From assembly GCF_933775445.1 (NCBI RefSeq), contig NC_065873.1, forward strand, positions 20,088,001-20,152,000: a stretch of DNA of 64,000 nt. The letters are read 5' to 3'. Of the stretch, positions 38,557 to 50,020 are shown piece after piece (within the stretch, counting starts at the first letter, position 1; each line of letters opens with the position of its first letter). The notes below the pieces were generated by a model. The model had not been told where the DNA came from, made no database searches, and saw only the letters and a program-made list of their open reading frames with translations. Source of the DNA: Argentina anserina. Taxonomy: Eukaryota; Streptophyta; Magnoliopsida; Rosales; Rosaceae. Position numbers and translations under genes: made by a program.

Positions 38557-39050
38557 ATGGATCATCAACCCCTCCTTTACGACACCCACGTAAAGCTCTT
38601 AGCTTTCGACCTCCTCACTCTCACCCAAATCGACCCCACCTCCTTTCCCGCAACGGCGTCCTCCTCTCACGCGCCGAGACCGTCGGCACCGTCACCTCTC
38701 GCGACCTCAAACCCGGCAAGTTCCTCCGCTTCACCATCGACGACGGCACCGCCGTCCTCAGCTGCATTCTCTGGCTCAACCAACTCACCTCCCCTTACTT
38801 CTCCCGACGCAGCCCACCAGATGTTCGACTCATTGCCTCAACCGCCGCCCGTTTCGCCGCTGACGTCGCCCTCGGCGCCGTGGCCAGAGTGCGGGGGGAA
38901 ATCTCCAGCTTCAGGGGTGAGATGCAGATCACTGTCACGGATGTCGTCATCGAGAGGGACCCCAATGCCAAGATGCTGCATTGGGTTGAGTGCATGAGGT
39001 TGGCTCGGAAGGTCTACAATGCCATCCCTACTGCTCCTTCATTCAGATAG
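38557..39050 (+). CDS. STN1: STN1, CST telomere-capping subunit, carrying a one-base frameshift
   Basis: STN1 is the OB-fold partner of CTC1 and TEN1 in the CST complex that protects telomere ends and helps fill-in synthesis. From ATG at 38557 the frame reads MDHQPLLYDTHVKLLAFDL and DPTSF, then leaves the conserved sequence. The next reading frame continues SRNGVLLSRAETVGTVT, FLRFTIDDGTAVLSCILWLNQL, GAVARVRGEISSFRGEMQIT, ERDPNAKMLHWVECMRLA and a stop at 39048. The break falls in the T run at 38644-38646, where one T too few would explain it. With one more base the protein would be about 164 residues, the Arabidopsis size, and intronless as usual. Either a real inactivating change or a sequencing/assembly error. 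Confidence 0.85.
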
Positions 39051-39094
39051 TAGTCTTTAGTTAGTTTATTGAAGAAGATTTTCTCTTAGTGGTA

Positions 39095-39095
39095 A

Positions 39096-39118
<23 letters not shown>
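39095..39118. repeat. (AT)n microsatellite followed by T run
   Basis: About 24 bases of alternating AT, then about 10 T, between STN1 and the Copia element. Confidence 0.9.
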
Positions 39119-39126
<8 letters not shown>

Positions 39127-39160
39127 TGGACAAGCTCTTAGTGTGTAATATTGGGTTATG

Positions 39161-39826
39161 TGATAGGGTCAATCTCTCTTTAATGGAGTTGAGAAAATTA
39201 TGTGATGTTCACATGAGTAAATCAAGCACATTTATTGTTTTAGTGACCTATTAATTGATAAAGTTCATTTTGTTGAAACTTGGAACAACTTTTGTTGAAG
39301 GTAAGAAACAAATCTACAACCTTATGGTGGTAGGTGGTCGATTTGTTTCACAAAGAAAGAAGAATGCATTGATGAGCATGCCAACATTGAGCATGAATCA
39401 AGGAAGAAGATTGACTTTACTTCTATGCATGTTACATGCAAATGCATGAATTGCACAAAGATGTTTGCCTATATAAAAGCATGAGAAGTGGTGTAATAAT
39501 CATAGAAGAACAATAAGAGAGACATCATCTTGTGTGTGATCAAGAGTGAGAGATAGAGAGAAAACTCCACGTAGAGAGTTTTGTGTGTGTAGCAAAATAA
39601 AGTGTGTGAGAGTGTATCACTTCAAGTGTGAGTCTTGAAGTAGTGTTTCTCTCGGTGTAACATTTTTCTGTATAGTGGAGGTTCTTTATTGTTGCTATCC
39701 GTGGACGTAGGCACTTTGCCGAACCACGTTAAATCCCGGTGTTCTCTATCATTTTTTATTTTCCGCTTGTGGTTGTGAGTTATTTTTATTTTCATTCTAC
39801 AGTTCATTCTTCCGCATTCCCTAACA
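39161..39826 (+). repeat. 5' LTR of the Copia element
   Basis: 666 bp. A TATA-like TATATAAAA is at about 39471, with the GAGAGTTTTGTGTGTG leader and AATAAA (39596) downstream. One base separates it from the primer-binding site. Confidence 0.93.
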
Positions 39827-39887
39827 GTGGTATCAGAGCTTCTGATTCTAACTGAGAGCTGCTAGAAAGGAAGGATCACGGAGTACC

Positions 39888-42800
39888 ATGATCAGACTCA
39901 ACCACTCCAACGGGATTACCTGGAAGCCGAGAATGGAGGATATTCTCTATTGCAAAGATTTGCATGAGCCGATTGAGGGAGACGATGCCAAGCCAAGTGA
40001 GATTTCATCAGCAATTTGGATGAAGATGAACCGCAAAGCCATCGGTCATATTCGTGAATGGGTAGACGATAGTGTGTTTCACCATGTTACCAATGAAACA
40101 AGCACGCATGAGCTTTGGTTGAAGCTGGAGTCCTTATTTGAAAAAAAAAGACTACTGCCAAGAAAGCTTTTCTCATTAAAGAGCTCGTCAACATGAAGTA
40201 TCGGAGAGGCATTCGAGTGACCGAGCACCTCAACAACTTTCAGAGTATACTCAATCAATTAACCACAATGAGCATGAAGATTGATGATGAGTTACAAGCG
40301 TTGCTGCTGTTCGGGTTGTTACCAGATAACTGAGAGACATTTGTTGTCACTGTAAGTAACTCTGCTCCTAATGGTGTATTATATATGAAAAATATTAAAG
40401 ATAATATGTTGAACGAAGAAACAAGAAGGAGTTCTTCATCAAGTTCAGAAAATGGTCAATTCTTCGTTGCGGATAGGAGAGGAAGGAGCAAGAGCAAAGG
40501 ACCCAGAGGTCACGAAAGGAATATAAGCAAATCCAGAACAAGGTTCAACGGAAAGTGTCATCATTGTGGTCTTTCAAGCCACATGAAGAAAAATTGTAAC
40601 AAATTGAAGCATGAATTCAAAGAAGTGAGAGAAGATGCTACTCATCAACAAAAGGAGGACACAAACTATGTTACTGCTGCGGTGTCTCATGATGAGTGTG
40701 AGTTCCTATCACTTAGAGGTAAATGTCTACTAGTAGATAATCCTAGAGTTCAATGGATCGTTGATTCCGGAGCCTCATTTCATGCCACCTCTCACGAGAG
40801 TTCTTCACTGCGTACAAAACAGGTGACTTTGGTAAAATGAAGATGGGCAATGACAGCTACTCCAATATTGCTGGGATTGGAGATATTTTCTTGTAGACAG
40901 ATGTGGGTTGTCAGTTATTGTTGAAAGATGTGAGACATGTTCTTGGTCTACGTCTCAATCTTATGTCAACTGGTGTACTTGATCGACAAGGCTTTCATCA
41001 TCATGGTGGTGATGGAAAGTGGAAGCTTACCAAGGGATCTCTTGTAGTTGCCAAAGGAAAAATGTGTTGCACATTCTACAAGACCTATGAAAAGATATGC
41101 AAGAGTGAGCTAAATGCAGTCGAGGAATCTTCTCCAAGTTTGTGGCATAGATTTCTTGGCCACATGAGTGAGAAATGACTGCAGTTGTTGGCAAAGAAGT
41201 CGCTAATTCCTGTTACCAAAGGTACTCACTAGACTCTTGTGATTATTGTTTATATGGCAAGCATAAGAAAATTAGTTTTTCAAAGACTTTCACTAGGAAA
41301 GAAAATATTATAGATCTTGTACATTCAGATGTGTGTGGCCCGATGGAAGAAGAAGAATTAGGTATGCATAAGTATTTTGTTACTTATATTGATGATGCTT
41401 CACGAAAGGTTTGAGTTTATTTGTTGAAATCCAAATACCAGGTGTTCCAGACATTTACAATTTTCCACACTATGGTGGAAAGGGAGACTGGAAGAAAATT
41501 GAAGTGCCTTCGTAGTGATAATGGTGGAGAGTACATAGCGCACAAATTTAGAGATTATTGTGCAAAGAATGGCATCAGACATGAGAAGACAGTTCCTGGC
41601 ACCCCTCAACATAATGACGTAGCAGAGCGGATGAACCGTACCATTATGGAGAAAGTCAGATGCATGTTGAAGATGGCAAAATTATCAAAAGAATTTTGGG
41701 GAGAAGCTGTGAAGACTGCGTGCTACCTAATCAACAGAGCACCGTGTGTACCTTTGGAATTTAAGATTCCAAATGAAGTCTGGACCGGAAAAGATGCATC
41801 ATACTCACATTTGAGAGTATTTGGATGTAAAGCATTCGCACTTGTATCCAAGGAGCAGAGGAAAAGCTAGATGACAAGGCAACACCATGCATATTTGTCG
41901 GCTATGGTGAAGAAGAGTTTGGCTACCGGTTGTGGAATCTAAAGACTAAGAAATTCATAAGAAGCAGAGATGTGGTGTTCCATGAAGACCAATCTATTGC
42001 AAATTTCGACAAAGATGTACTACCAAATGCAACAAGTGATAGTCGCATTTATGATTCATCGTTACAGCATGAATCCAATGTTGGGCTGCAAGGTGATAGA
42101 GTTGAAAATGTACCTGACACGGGAGATGCTGAGGTCGAAGATGAAGGGAAGCTTGATCATGGGGAGCAGCATGTGAATAATCACGTAGTTGTTCGTATAA
42201 GCACCAGGAGGCAGATTCCATCCACCAAGTATCCATCATCTCAATATATTTTGGTGACTAATGATGGAGATGATCCTTATGAAAATTACATCATTTTGAC
42301 CAGTGACAGAGAGCCTGAAAGTTACAGGGAAGCAAATATTCATCAAGACCACGACAAATGGAGACTAGCCATGGAGTCTGAGATGGAGTCTTTACTAAAG
42401 AACGACACCTATGAGTTGGTGAAGCTTCCTAAAGGCCGAAAAGCACTCAAGAACAAGTGGGTGTTCAAGTTAAAGCGAGATGAGAATGAGAAACTGACAA
42501 AGTTCAAGGCTCGTTTAGTTGTCAAAAGATTCATCCAGAAAGAAGGAATTGATTTTGATGAGATTTTCTCACCTGTTGTCAAGATGACTTCGATTAGAGT
42601 CATTTTGGGCATGGTTGCGAGCATGGATCTAGAGGTGGAGCAGATAGACGTTAAGACTGCATTTCTTCATGGTGATTTAAATGAAGAAATATATATGGAG
42701 CAACCAGAAGGCTTCGAAGTCAATGGAAATGAGCATATGGTTTGCAAGTTGAAGAAAAGCCTATACGGATTGAAGCAAGCACCAAGACAATGGTATAAGA

Positions 42801-43400
42801 AGTTTGACTCTTTCATGGTGAGTCATGGGTGAAAAAGAACGTCAGCATATCCGTGTGTTTATATTCAACAACCCGCTGGAGGTAATTTTATCATCTTACT
42901 ACTTTATATAGATGATATGTTAATTGTTGGCAAAGATACTGCTATGATTCAGCAGTTAAAGACAGATTTATCAAAGTCCTTTGATATGAAGGATTTGGGA
43001 CCAGCCAAGTAGATTTTGGGCATGGAGATTGCCCGTGATCGTGGGGACAAGAAATTGTGGTTATCACAAGAAAAATATATTGAGAAGGTACTAGACTACG
43101 GAAGTGTGCAAAGATATTTTGTGGTTGAAGAGATTCCTACATGAATTGGGTCATAACAACAAGAGTTTGTCTTGTATTGTGACAGTCAAAGCGCGATTCA
43201 CTTGAGCAAAAATTTGAGTTTTCACTCGAGGTCAAAGCACATTGATGTGAGGTATCACTGAATACGTGATGTGCTGGAAGTTAAGGAAATGCTGCTGAAG
43301 AAAATTCATACAGACACAAACAGTTCGGATATGATGACGAAGTCTCTACCAAAGGAGAAGTTCGAGTTCTGCAGAAGCGCGTCTGGAATAGCGCATCGCT
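39888..43400 (+). pseudogene. Broken Copia gag-pol polyprotein
   Basis: The reading begins MIRLNHSNGITWKPRMEDIL. It shifts frame at the A run near 40141 and meets a TGA near 40331 (LLPDN-stop-ETF). Further stops follow before the DVGCQLLLKDVRHV segment, after GHMSEK, after DDASRK, after SHG and after LGPAK. The stretch after EKVL (about 43095) jumps to late RNase H sequence (FVLYCDSQSAIHLSKN), so part of RNase H is deleted. The MKMGNDSYSNIAGIGDI segment is of Tnt1 type. It cannot produce an intact polyprotein. Confidence 0.9.
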
Positions 43401-43424
43401 CCATCTAAGTCGGGAGGGGGAGAT

Positions 43425-44090
43425 TGATATGGTCAATTCCTCCTTAATGGAGGTGAGAAAATTATGTGATGTTCACATGAGTAAATCAAGCACACTTATT
43501 GTTTTGGTGACATATTAATTGATGAAGTTCATTTTATTGAAACTTAGAGCAACCTTTGTTGAAGGTAAAAAACAAATCTACAACCTTATGGTGGTAGGTG
43601 GTTGATTTGTTTGACAAAAAAATAAGAATGCATTGATGAGCATGCCAACATTGAGCATGAATCAAGGAAGAAGATTGACTTTGCTTCTATGCATGTTACA
43701 TACAAATGCATGAATTGCACAAAGATGTTTGCCTATATAAAAGCATGAGAAGTGGTGCAATAAACATAGAAGAACAATAAGGGAGTGATCATCTTGTGTG
43801 TGATCAAGAGTGAGAGATAGAGAGAAAACTCCACGTAGAGAGTTTTGTATGTGTAGCAAAATAAAGTGTGTGTGAGTGTATCCCTTCAAGTGTGAGTCTT
43901 GAAGTAGTGTTTCTCTCGGTGTAACATTTTTCCGTATAGTGGAGGTTCTTTATTGTTTCTACCCGTGGACGTAGACACTTTGCCAAACCACGTTAAATCC
44001 CGGTGTTCTCTATCATTTTTTATTTTCCGCTTGTGGTTGTGAGTTATTTTTATTTTCATTCTACAGTTAATTCTTCCACATTCCCCAACA
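43425..44090 (+). repeat. 3' LTR of the Copia element
   Basis: 666 bp, the same length as the 5' LTR, with only substitutions and compensating changes between them. It is directly followed by the TTATG target duplication. Confidence 0.93.
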
Positions 44091-44095
44091 TTATG

Positions 44096-46773
44096 GACTT
44101 GCATTGCCTTGAATGTCAAGTTTCTTATTAGGGTCGTTTCGAATGCCTCTTGGGATTATCCTGCTGTTGATTTTGGATACGAACGTATCAGATTCGCAGG
44201 AAAATAGTAGAAAGCAATCTAATCTTGGTTGAGGTTGCTCTCGTGATTTTAATGGGCATAGTTGGATTGCAATCTAGGTTCTGGTTGGTGAGGTTTGAAT
44301 TGTGTAGGGAATGTGACAATAACTGTTTGATATGCTTTGCGCTGCAACCTTTCAATTATGTGACCAAGGATGAGAGTTTTGATTTGGGCATTTAGTTTGA
44401 TGTTGCTCCTTCAGGGGAGTCTCTTAATGCTACTAAAGCCTTTGGGTGATTATTGAAGGAGTGACTGTCGAAATGGACATGAAACCAAACATATACGATT
44501 TCTGGTACATAATTGTTCCTAGTAATAGAGTAGCAGGGAATCAGGACAATGCTCTAGTCCTTAGACATTCAATAAGTAGGGGAGGCTGTTGTCCCATAGT
44601 AGAAGTTGTTTAAGTAGTTGCTGGTTCATTTAATCGAATTCCGGTGGAGTTGCTATAGTGGAAGCAAGAACCTAACATTTCCAGGCATTAACATGGAGCA
44701 TTGAGGATTTATGATTAGGGATTATGTTGCCTGTTCAAAAGTCCTGATCAGATTTCCTAAAGAGGAAGATTTGTACCTTCAAAAAGAGGTGAAAAAGATA
44801 AGGCATACACCCAGTGGTGGAGGGAGAAAAAAAATGAGAGGGGGCAAATTTTTTGAATCAATCACACAAAAGATGCGTTAATGAATGAACACCTCTAAAT
44901 GAGTTTAATACATAAATTGAGGGTGTCTTAAGCTCATAAAGGATAAACACAAGAGTTAAGACTCTAGAAGAGATGCAAAGCTACTACCCAAAAATAAAAG
45001 CGAGAATCAACAAATATGTTATTGGATCCCTCGAGCTCACTAAATATTGCACTCTCTCCCGTAGAGTTGCTATGCCACATAACATTGCCTGAATCCTTCC
45101 CCAAAGGCTCCGAAGTTGATCATATCTCATCCTTAGTTTGTCCAGACTATTTTTTGTGATGGAAATTAAACGGATCAAACATACTCTTTAGCCAAGTCTT
45201 CTACATATGTGTTATAGGTAGCAAATCGACAATGTGGTATATATGTATACATACAATCTTTCTAGGCCTCCTCCTAAAGCTCCAATCCAAGGCCACAAAA
45301 ATAGAAGAACATATCAGGAAGTATCCACACTAGCAAAGAAAAACATAACCAAAAAGATGATACAAGAATATGACCATGCATATTGGCAATTGATTTATTT
45401 GGCATGGTAAAATTAGTACTTGAGTGAGGGCACAAATGACTCAAATGTGAAGAAAATAAAAAAATCAGTGTGGGCAAGGGCCCTCACTGTTCCTATGCTG
45501 ATACACCGATGAAGAGGTTCCATATGCTGGGTTCTAAAGAATGACCACTTTCAAGACAGAAAACAATTCATTACGAATTTGGAGTGATAGTGACTGCAAA
45601 TCTACACAAAGAGTATAGGATCTGTCTTGTGGGGAAACAAAACCAATAACTCAACCCTCCTCCTTTATTGCCCATCCAAAATTCCATGCATTGATGGCCA
45701 AGAGAATGACTAGTACTTGCTGCTTGATAGTTATTTAGCAACCTCCTCTATTAACTATATTATGATTGAGCCAAAGACCATGTGGTGGAGGTTTGAATTT
45801 GATCCATTTATCAGCTACTTTTGGAATCAATGTTCATATGAAATTTGATGCAAAATTAGATGATCTTAACCCTTCTGCGACGCCTATTTGGAGTGTGCAG
45901 CGACAACTTACAATGCCGAATAAAAAGGGGCGACATTACATCATCCGAAGAAACATCGATTTGTTTTTCTCAATGAGAAGTACATGATGAAGGAAGAGAT
46001 GTTATGCCTCAAACTTTATGGTAATTGAATGTTGTGTAGTAATTAGTGAACAGATTAAGTGGTTTGAGGTTTTGGGGGAGGGAAACCAAAATAGATGATG
46101 AAATGGATAAAGAGCTCAAAATTATTTGATGGGCAGCAAGGGAACTGTATAAGCCAAGGAAAATGAAATGGGCAAGGAAGACAGTGACAAGATCTTTCCC
46201 AGTCCAACACCAAACACTCAAAAACAGGATAGAATTTATCACACATTGTGTGGGATTTTTCTTCTTCTTTCTTGTTTTCACCCCCATAAGTGAAAAGCTT
46301 CACATCAAGCTTAATTAACTAGTCAGATTTCTGTTTTTCTTGCTGGCTTACTTGCAATGCATTCCCCTGTGGGTATTGTACTACAAAAATCCACAGATCG
46401 CTCTTGTAACTTGATTGTCAAAGAAGTCTTTCTGGCCATCATCAAGTTTTCTGTCCAAGATGTATGCATGAGAAGGTTAAAACTTGCAGACTGTCCTGTA
46501 GATATGCAGGTAATTTCCCTTTTTATATTCGCCAGCTGAGATTTCAACATCGTAATTCTCAAAAGATGATTCTATTTACGAAATACATGTACACGTATTT
46601 GTATTATATCAATTAGAGTAATCCACTTCTAAGAAAGTAGCACTGGAAGTACCGTTTTATATGATACGTGTGTGATCAAATTGTTAACACTGAAAATTTC
46701 TAACGGTACGGTGCTCAATCTTAGCTTAAATATTACGTTTGTTAGATTTTCTACAAACCAGCAAACTAGCAAG
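44096..46773. other. Spacer after the Copia element
   Basis: No recognised gene. A possible relic exon at 46357-46511 (MHSPVGIVLQKSTDRSCNL... ending before GTAATT) has no match I know. Confidence 0.4.
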
Positions 46774-46781
46774 ATGTTTAG

Positions 46782-47391
46782 TAGGGGTGGAAATAAAACC
46801 GATTTAACAAGAAAACCAATCGAACCGAACTGAAAATATGGTTTAGATAACTGAACCGAAATAATATTAGAGAATGGCGAAAACCAAACAGAAACCGGTT
46901 AAAATGGTTTGGATATGTTTTTAGTGGTTGAACAGACCGCTTAAAAACCAAACCGACCGAATTTAAATTAATTATTAAAAAAATACTAGATATATACTAT
47001 TAGTAAACAAAATACATCTAAAATGTATTCTAGCGCAGTGGTAGGGCGCAAGGTTTATATATATATTTGGTTATGGGTTCGAATCTTAGTTTTAACATTT
47101 TAATAATTTATCTCATATATTTGTGTGATCTAAATATATACACACTATACATAAAAAATTAACAAAATATATGTTTGTTGTAGTGGTTTGGGTGTTGCGG
47201 CGCACCTAAGAGGTTGGATTCGGTGTGGACCGAAACCGAACCGATTTGAACCGAAAATTCGGTTAAACTAAAATATTCGGCCCGATCCATTCAAATTCGG
47301 TGATCAGTTTGGAAAATTAGGATACCGTTTGAAATGGTTTGGATTCAGTTTGGGCCTAAAACCGATCTGAACCAATATATGCCCAGCTCTA
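46782..47391. mobile_element. hAT-like non-autonomous DNA transposon
   Basis: Perfect 8-bp target duplications ATGTTTAG flank it (46774-46781 and 47392-47399), the hAT signature. The ends are imperfect inverted repeats: TAGGGGTGGAAATA on the left and, on the complement of the right end, TAGAGCTGGGCATA (10 of 14 match). Internally, ACCGAACC-type words and their complements (AACCGGTT, TTCGGTT) are repeated near both ends, as in subterminal repeats of hAT elements. There is no transposase frame in its 610 bp. Confidence 0.85.
47031..47085 (+). other. tRNA-like Pol III box A and box B inside the hAT element
   Basis: TAGCGCAGTGG (47031-47041) resembles box A and GGTTCGAATC (47076-47085) is a perfect box B, 34 bases apart. 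The intervening sequence is mostly TA-rich and cannot fold into a normal tRNA. It may be a SINE head or a decayed tRNA inside the transposon. Confidence 0.55.
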
Positions 47392-47398
47392 ATGTTTA

Positions 47399-47766
47399 GG
47401 GCAAGTCCAACCATAAGTTCTATTTAGAGGTGCTATTTCTTTAGCAACCCTTATTATACTATTTATATGACTAATTTCTTCATCTCCAACAATTTGGTGC
47501 TATATGGGGGTGTTATTTACACTATTATTGATTAAAATATGATTTTTCGAGTGCTATATGGGGATGTATGACTTATTTGAATAATTGAATTGATGCGGCT
47601 CAGTACACTGATGAAGTATTGGTCTTAGAAAATCAATAAATATAAGACTCAATTTAGGTCAAAATCCTATAAAACCAAAACAAAACACCCTAAAACAGAC
47701 TGTTGGAAATGGAAAGTCAAATTTTAGGACCAAAATTAAAGTTTAGCACTATTGTTAAAGTTGCGC
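47399..47766. mobile_element. Tourist-like (PIF/Harbinger) MITE
   Basis: TTA trinucleotides flank it (47396-47398 and 47767-47769). The left end GGGCAAGTCCAACCATA and the complement of the right end GCGCAACTTTAACAATA form imperfect inverted repeats, with CTA a few bases further in. It is 368 bp, AT-rich and non-coding. The hAT element sits exactly against its left end. Divergence of the ends keeps confidence moderate. Confidence 0.6.
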
Positions 47767-47769
47767 TTA

Positions 47770-49129
47770 AGAATACTCTTCCCAAATTAAACATTCGCAA
47801 TATGATAAGTTTACTTTAACTTGTGATCAAACAACAATTCTACATTGTATGTGATGCGTACATTGTATGTGATGCGCATATAAGTTCTTTTATGATTGAG
47901 ATTATGAAGTTTTGAATTAGTAATCCATAATAGTGGTGTCCAATTTATATTGTATTATAGGCACTTACATATATACGGTGTATTAGTGTACGTAGGCATA
48001 CATGTCGGAGAATCGAAGTACAGAGGGTCCCCATACACAGGTACTGCAAGAAAGGAAGGCCCAAAAACCCAGAGGTGCCTTTGCTTCGGAAAACGCCCTC
48101 GGCCCTCTCTTTTGGCAGAGGAGGAGGAAGAGGAGGGAGCAGTAGAGAAAATGACAATAGAACAGAGCCATTTTAGCAGAAGAGATCCCCCAAATAAAAC
48201 AAAAAAAGAAGAAGCCGAAATTGACACCTTATAATGTTGATCTGTGAAAAACAGTGCAGGCAACAGAAAGAAGGAGGAGGAGGAGGAGGATGGGTTAAAT
48301 TAGAAGGATGAAGCATTTTAAAGCTGAAAAAGCAAAAGAAACTGGAATGAAATCAAATTCTCTCAACGAAGGGAGATATATGCTTTGCTCAAAGTACAAA
48401 TCAAAGGTCATCCTTTGACTGCCTCGTTACTAGTCTCTCAATAGTTCCATCATCTTCTTAGATTGTTTCTTTTAACTTTGGGTAAATCTTTTGTACTATT
48501 GAAGAAATCATGAATAATGCGAAAGTTAAATTCTTGTCGCGTGTACGTGAAAGTAAATGTTTTTTCACTAATATACCAAATCTTCTGTTGAAGTCAGTAT
48601 TCTACATTTTTTATGTTAATAGCCTCTGAGAGTCTGGGACTATTTGCTGGTTTGCTCATGGTTGTTAAAATTTTGACAATGACAGAGATGTGTGGGCTTG
48701 CTCTGGGATTGTTAGGGTTTTACAAAATTAATAATCGTAAATTTGTTAGAAAAATAATTACTTGTCGTATGATTGTGCCATGAAAGGATAATTATTGATC
48801 ATATGATCTGGTAACAGTGGTAGAGATACTGTATAAATGATTGTATAACCCAAAACTAGCCGGATGATTGCGTAAGAGTAACAGTTGTGGCGTAGTAGAA
48901 AGAAATTATGTCACTCATTGCTCTAGTTAAGGTTCAAAGATTTTACTTTGATCAATTTAGGAAAGTTAGGATTGTGATATTCCACGAGCCATTAGGTAGA
49001 CGGTAGAATATAAGGGAAAGCCACCCCATGTAAACGTGCGAAAGGAAAGTGGAGCTTATATAATATCATTCATAGGCCAATCCACATTCACAAAATCATG
49101 TGTTTTTTGGATTCAATTATATGGTGTCC
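47770..49129. other. Spacer between transposons
   Basis: No gene recognised. A GC-richer stretch at 48040-48150 has short frames on both strands without known content. Confidence 0.4.
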
Positions 49130-49142
49130 TCTTTGATCCCAC

Positions 49143-50020
49143 CTTTTTTTTATCGAATCCAATAGGATTTTATAAATAAACGAATGCCTGAATAACCATT
49201 ACATACTCATCTGTTGTTGTCGTGCAGCAGACAAAAGGTTTTGAGCCGAAACTCGAACTTAATACATAATATAAGTCTATTTTTAAGAACTATCCCCAAA
49301 TTGAACATAAATAAAATAAATAAGAAGCATATTCTACGACTTATAGAAGCATAGTAATAGGCTACAACTAGTCTAAACTGTGCTCGGACCTCGGGCGAGC
49401 CTCCAAACCACCAGCATTGGGCCCAACAACCCAATATCACCCACCTTCAGCCCAAAAGAGACCGAAGGCCCAATCAAAACCAGCCAGGCCCAAACCCCGG
49501 CCCGAGTAAACCTAGGTCGGAGCATCCTTGCCGGCGCCAAGCTCGCAAACGATCCACCATCCAGATCCCAACAAGGCCGCATCACCCCCGTCGAGACTGA
49601 ATGGATTGAAGCTTTCCAACCACAACCTCGACCTCGACCATAGCCGCCGAGGTCGCATTGCAAAGCTCGTCGCCGACCCACTGATCGGATCCCTCTTGAA
49701 ACCACACTCAACCCCCTTAGATCCGGCAGCCAAGCCTTGCAACCGAGCCCAACAACCAAGGAGAGTCGCGACAAGACATAATAGGTCAGAGATCCAATCT
49801 CCTGCAACAGCTGCAAGCCATTGTTGAAGGTGGCTCTCGCCATCACCGCATGGTCTGCGCCAAGAGGACTTGACACCGCCGCATAGCCCATCATCACCAC
49901 TAGCCATAGAGAAGCCAGCCTCAAGAAAGTTCGATCACTTTGACGGCGAGGGAGAAACCCTAGTAGAGAAAAGGCCGACATAGAATACATTGTCCTCCCT
50001 ATGCTTGTTACCTTTGAATT
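49143..50020 (-). mobile_element. Non-LTR retroposon or retroposed transcript, 878 bp
   Basis: A 13-bp perfect direct repeat TCTTTGATCCCAC (49130-49142 and 50021-50033) flanks it, and a T run at the left end (49144-49151) is the poly-A tail of a minus-strand transcript. These are the marks of target-primed reverse transcription. The 5' half (right side) is GC-rich with CTAGGGTTTCTCCC, like a leader; the 3' half is AT-rich and ends TTGGATTCGATA plus the A run. There is no reverse transcriptase motif, so it is either an internally deleted LINE, a long SINE-like element or a retroposed RNA. A minus-strand open frame of 238 codons crosses its right boundary and is not evidence for a gene. Confidence 0.75.

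Larger units (their letters stand above)
39161..44090 (+). mobile_element. Full-length but defective Ty1/Copia retrotransposon (Tork/Tnt1-like)
   Basis: Two 666-bp LTRs (39161-39826 and 43425-44090) both start TGATA and end AACA. Perfect 5-bp target duplications TTATG flank them (39156-39160, 44091-44095). A primer-binding site TGGTATCAGAGC (39828-39839, complementary to initiator tRNA-Met) follows the 5' LTR and a purine-rich GGGAGGGGGAGAT precedes the 3' LTR. Internal domains in Copia order: gag (UBN2-like, from 39888), CCHC zinc knuckle (40557-40597), aspartic protease (VDSGAS, about 40760), GAG-pre-integrase and integrase (SDNGGEY, about 41516), reverse transcriptase (FLHGDLNEEIYM, YIDDM at about 42902) and RNase H remnants. 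Several stops, frameshifts and a deletion between reverse transcriptase and RNase H break it. The LTRs differ at roughly 36 sites by my hand count (about 5%). Confidence 0.95.

Noticed and set aside
47031..47085. Functional tRNA gene
   Set aside because: Boxes A and B are present, but acceptor and anticodon stems cannot be formed from the TA-rich sequence between and around them.
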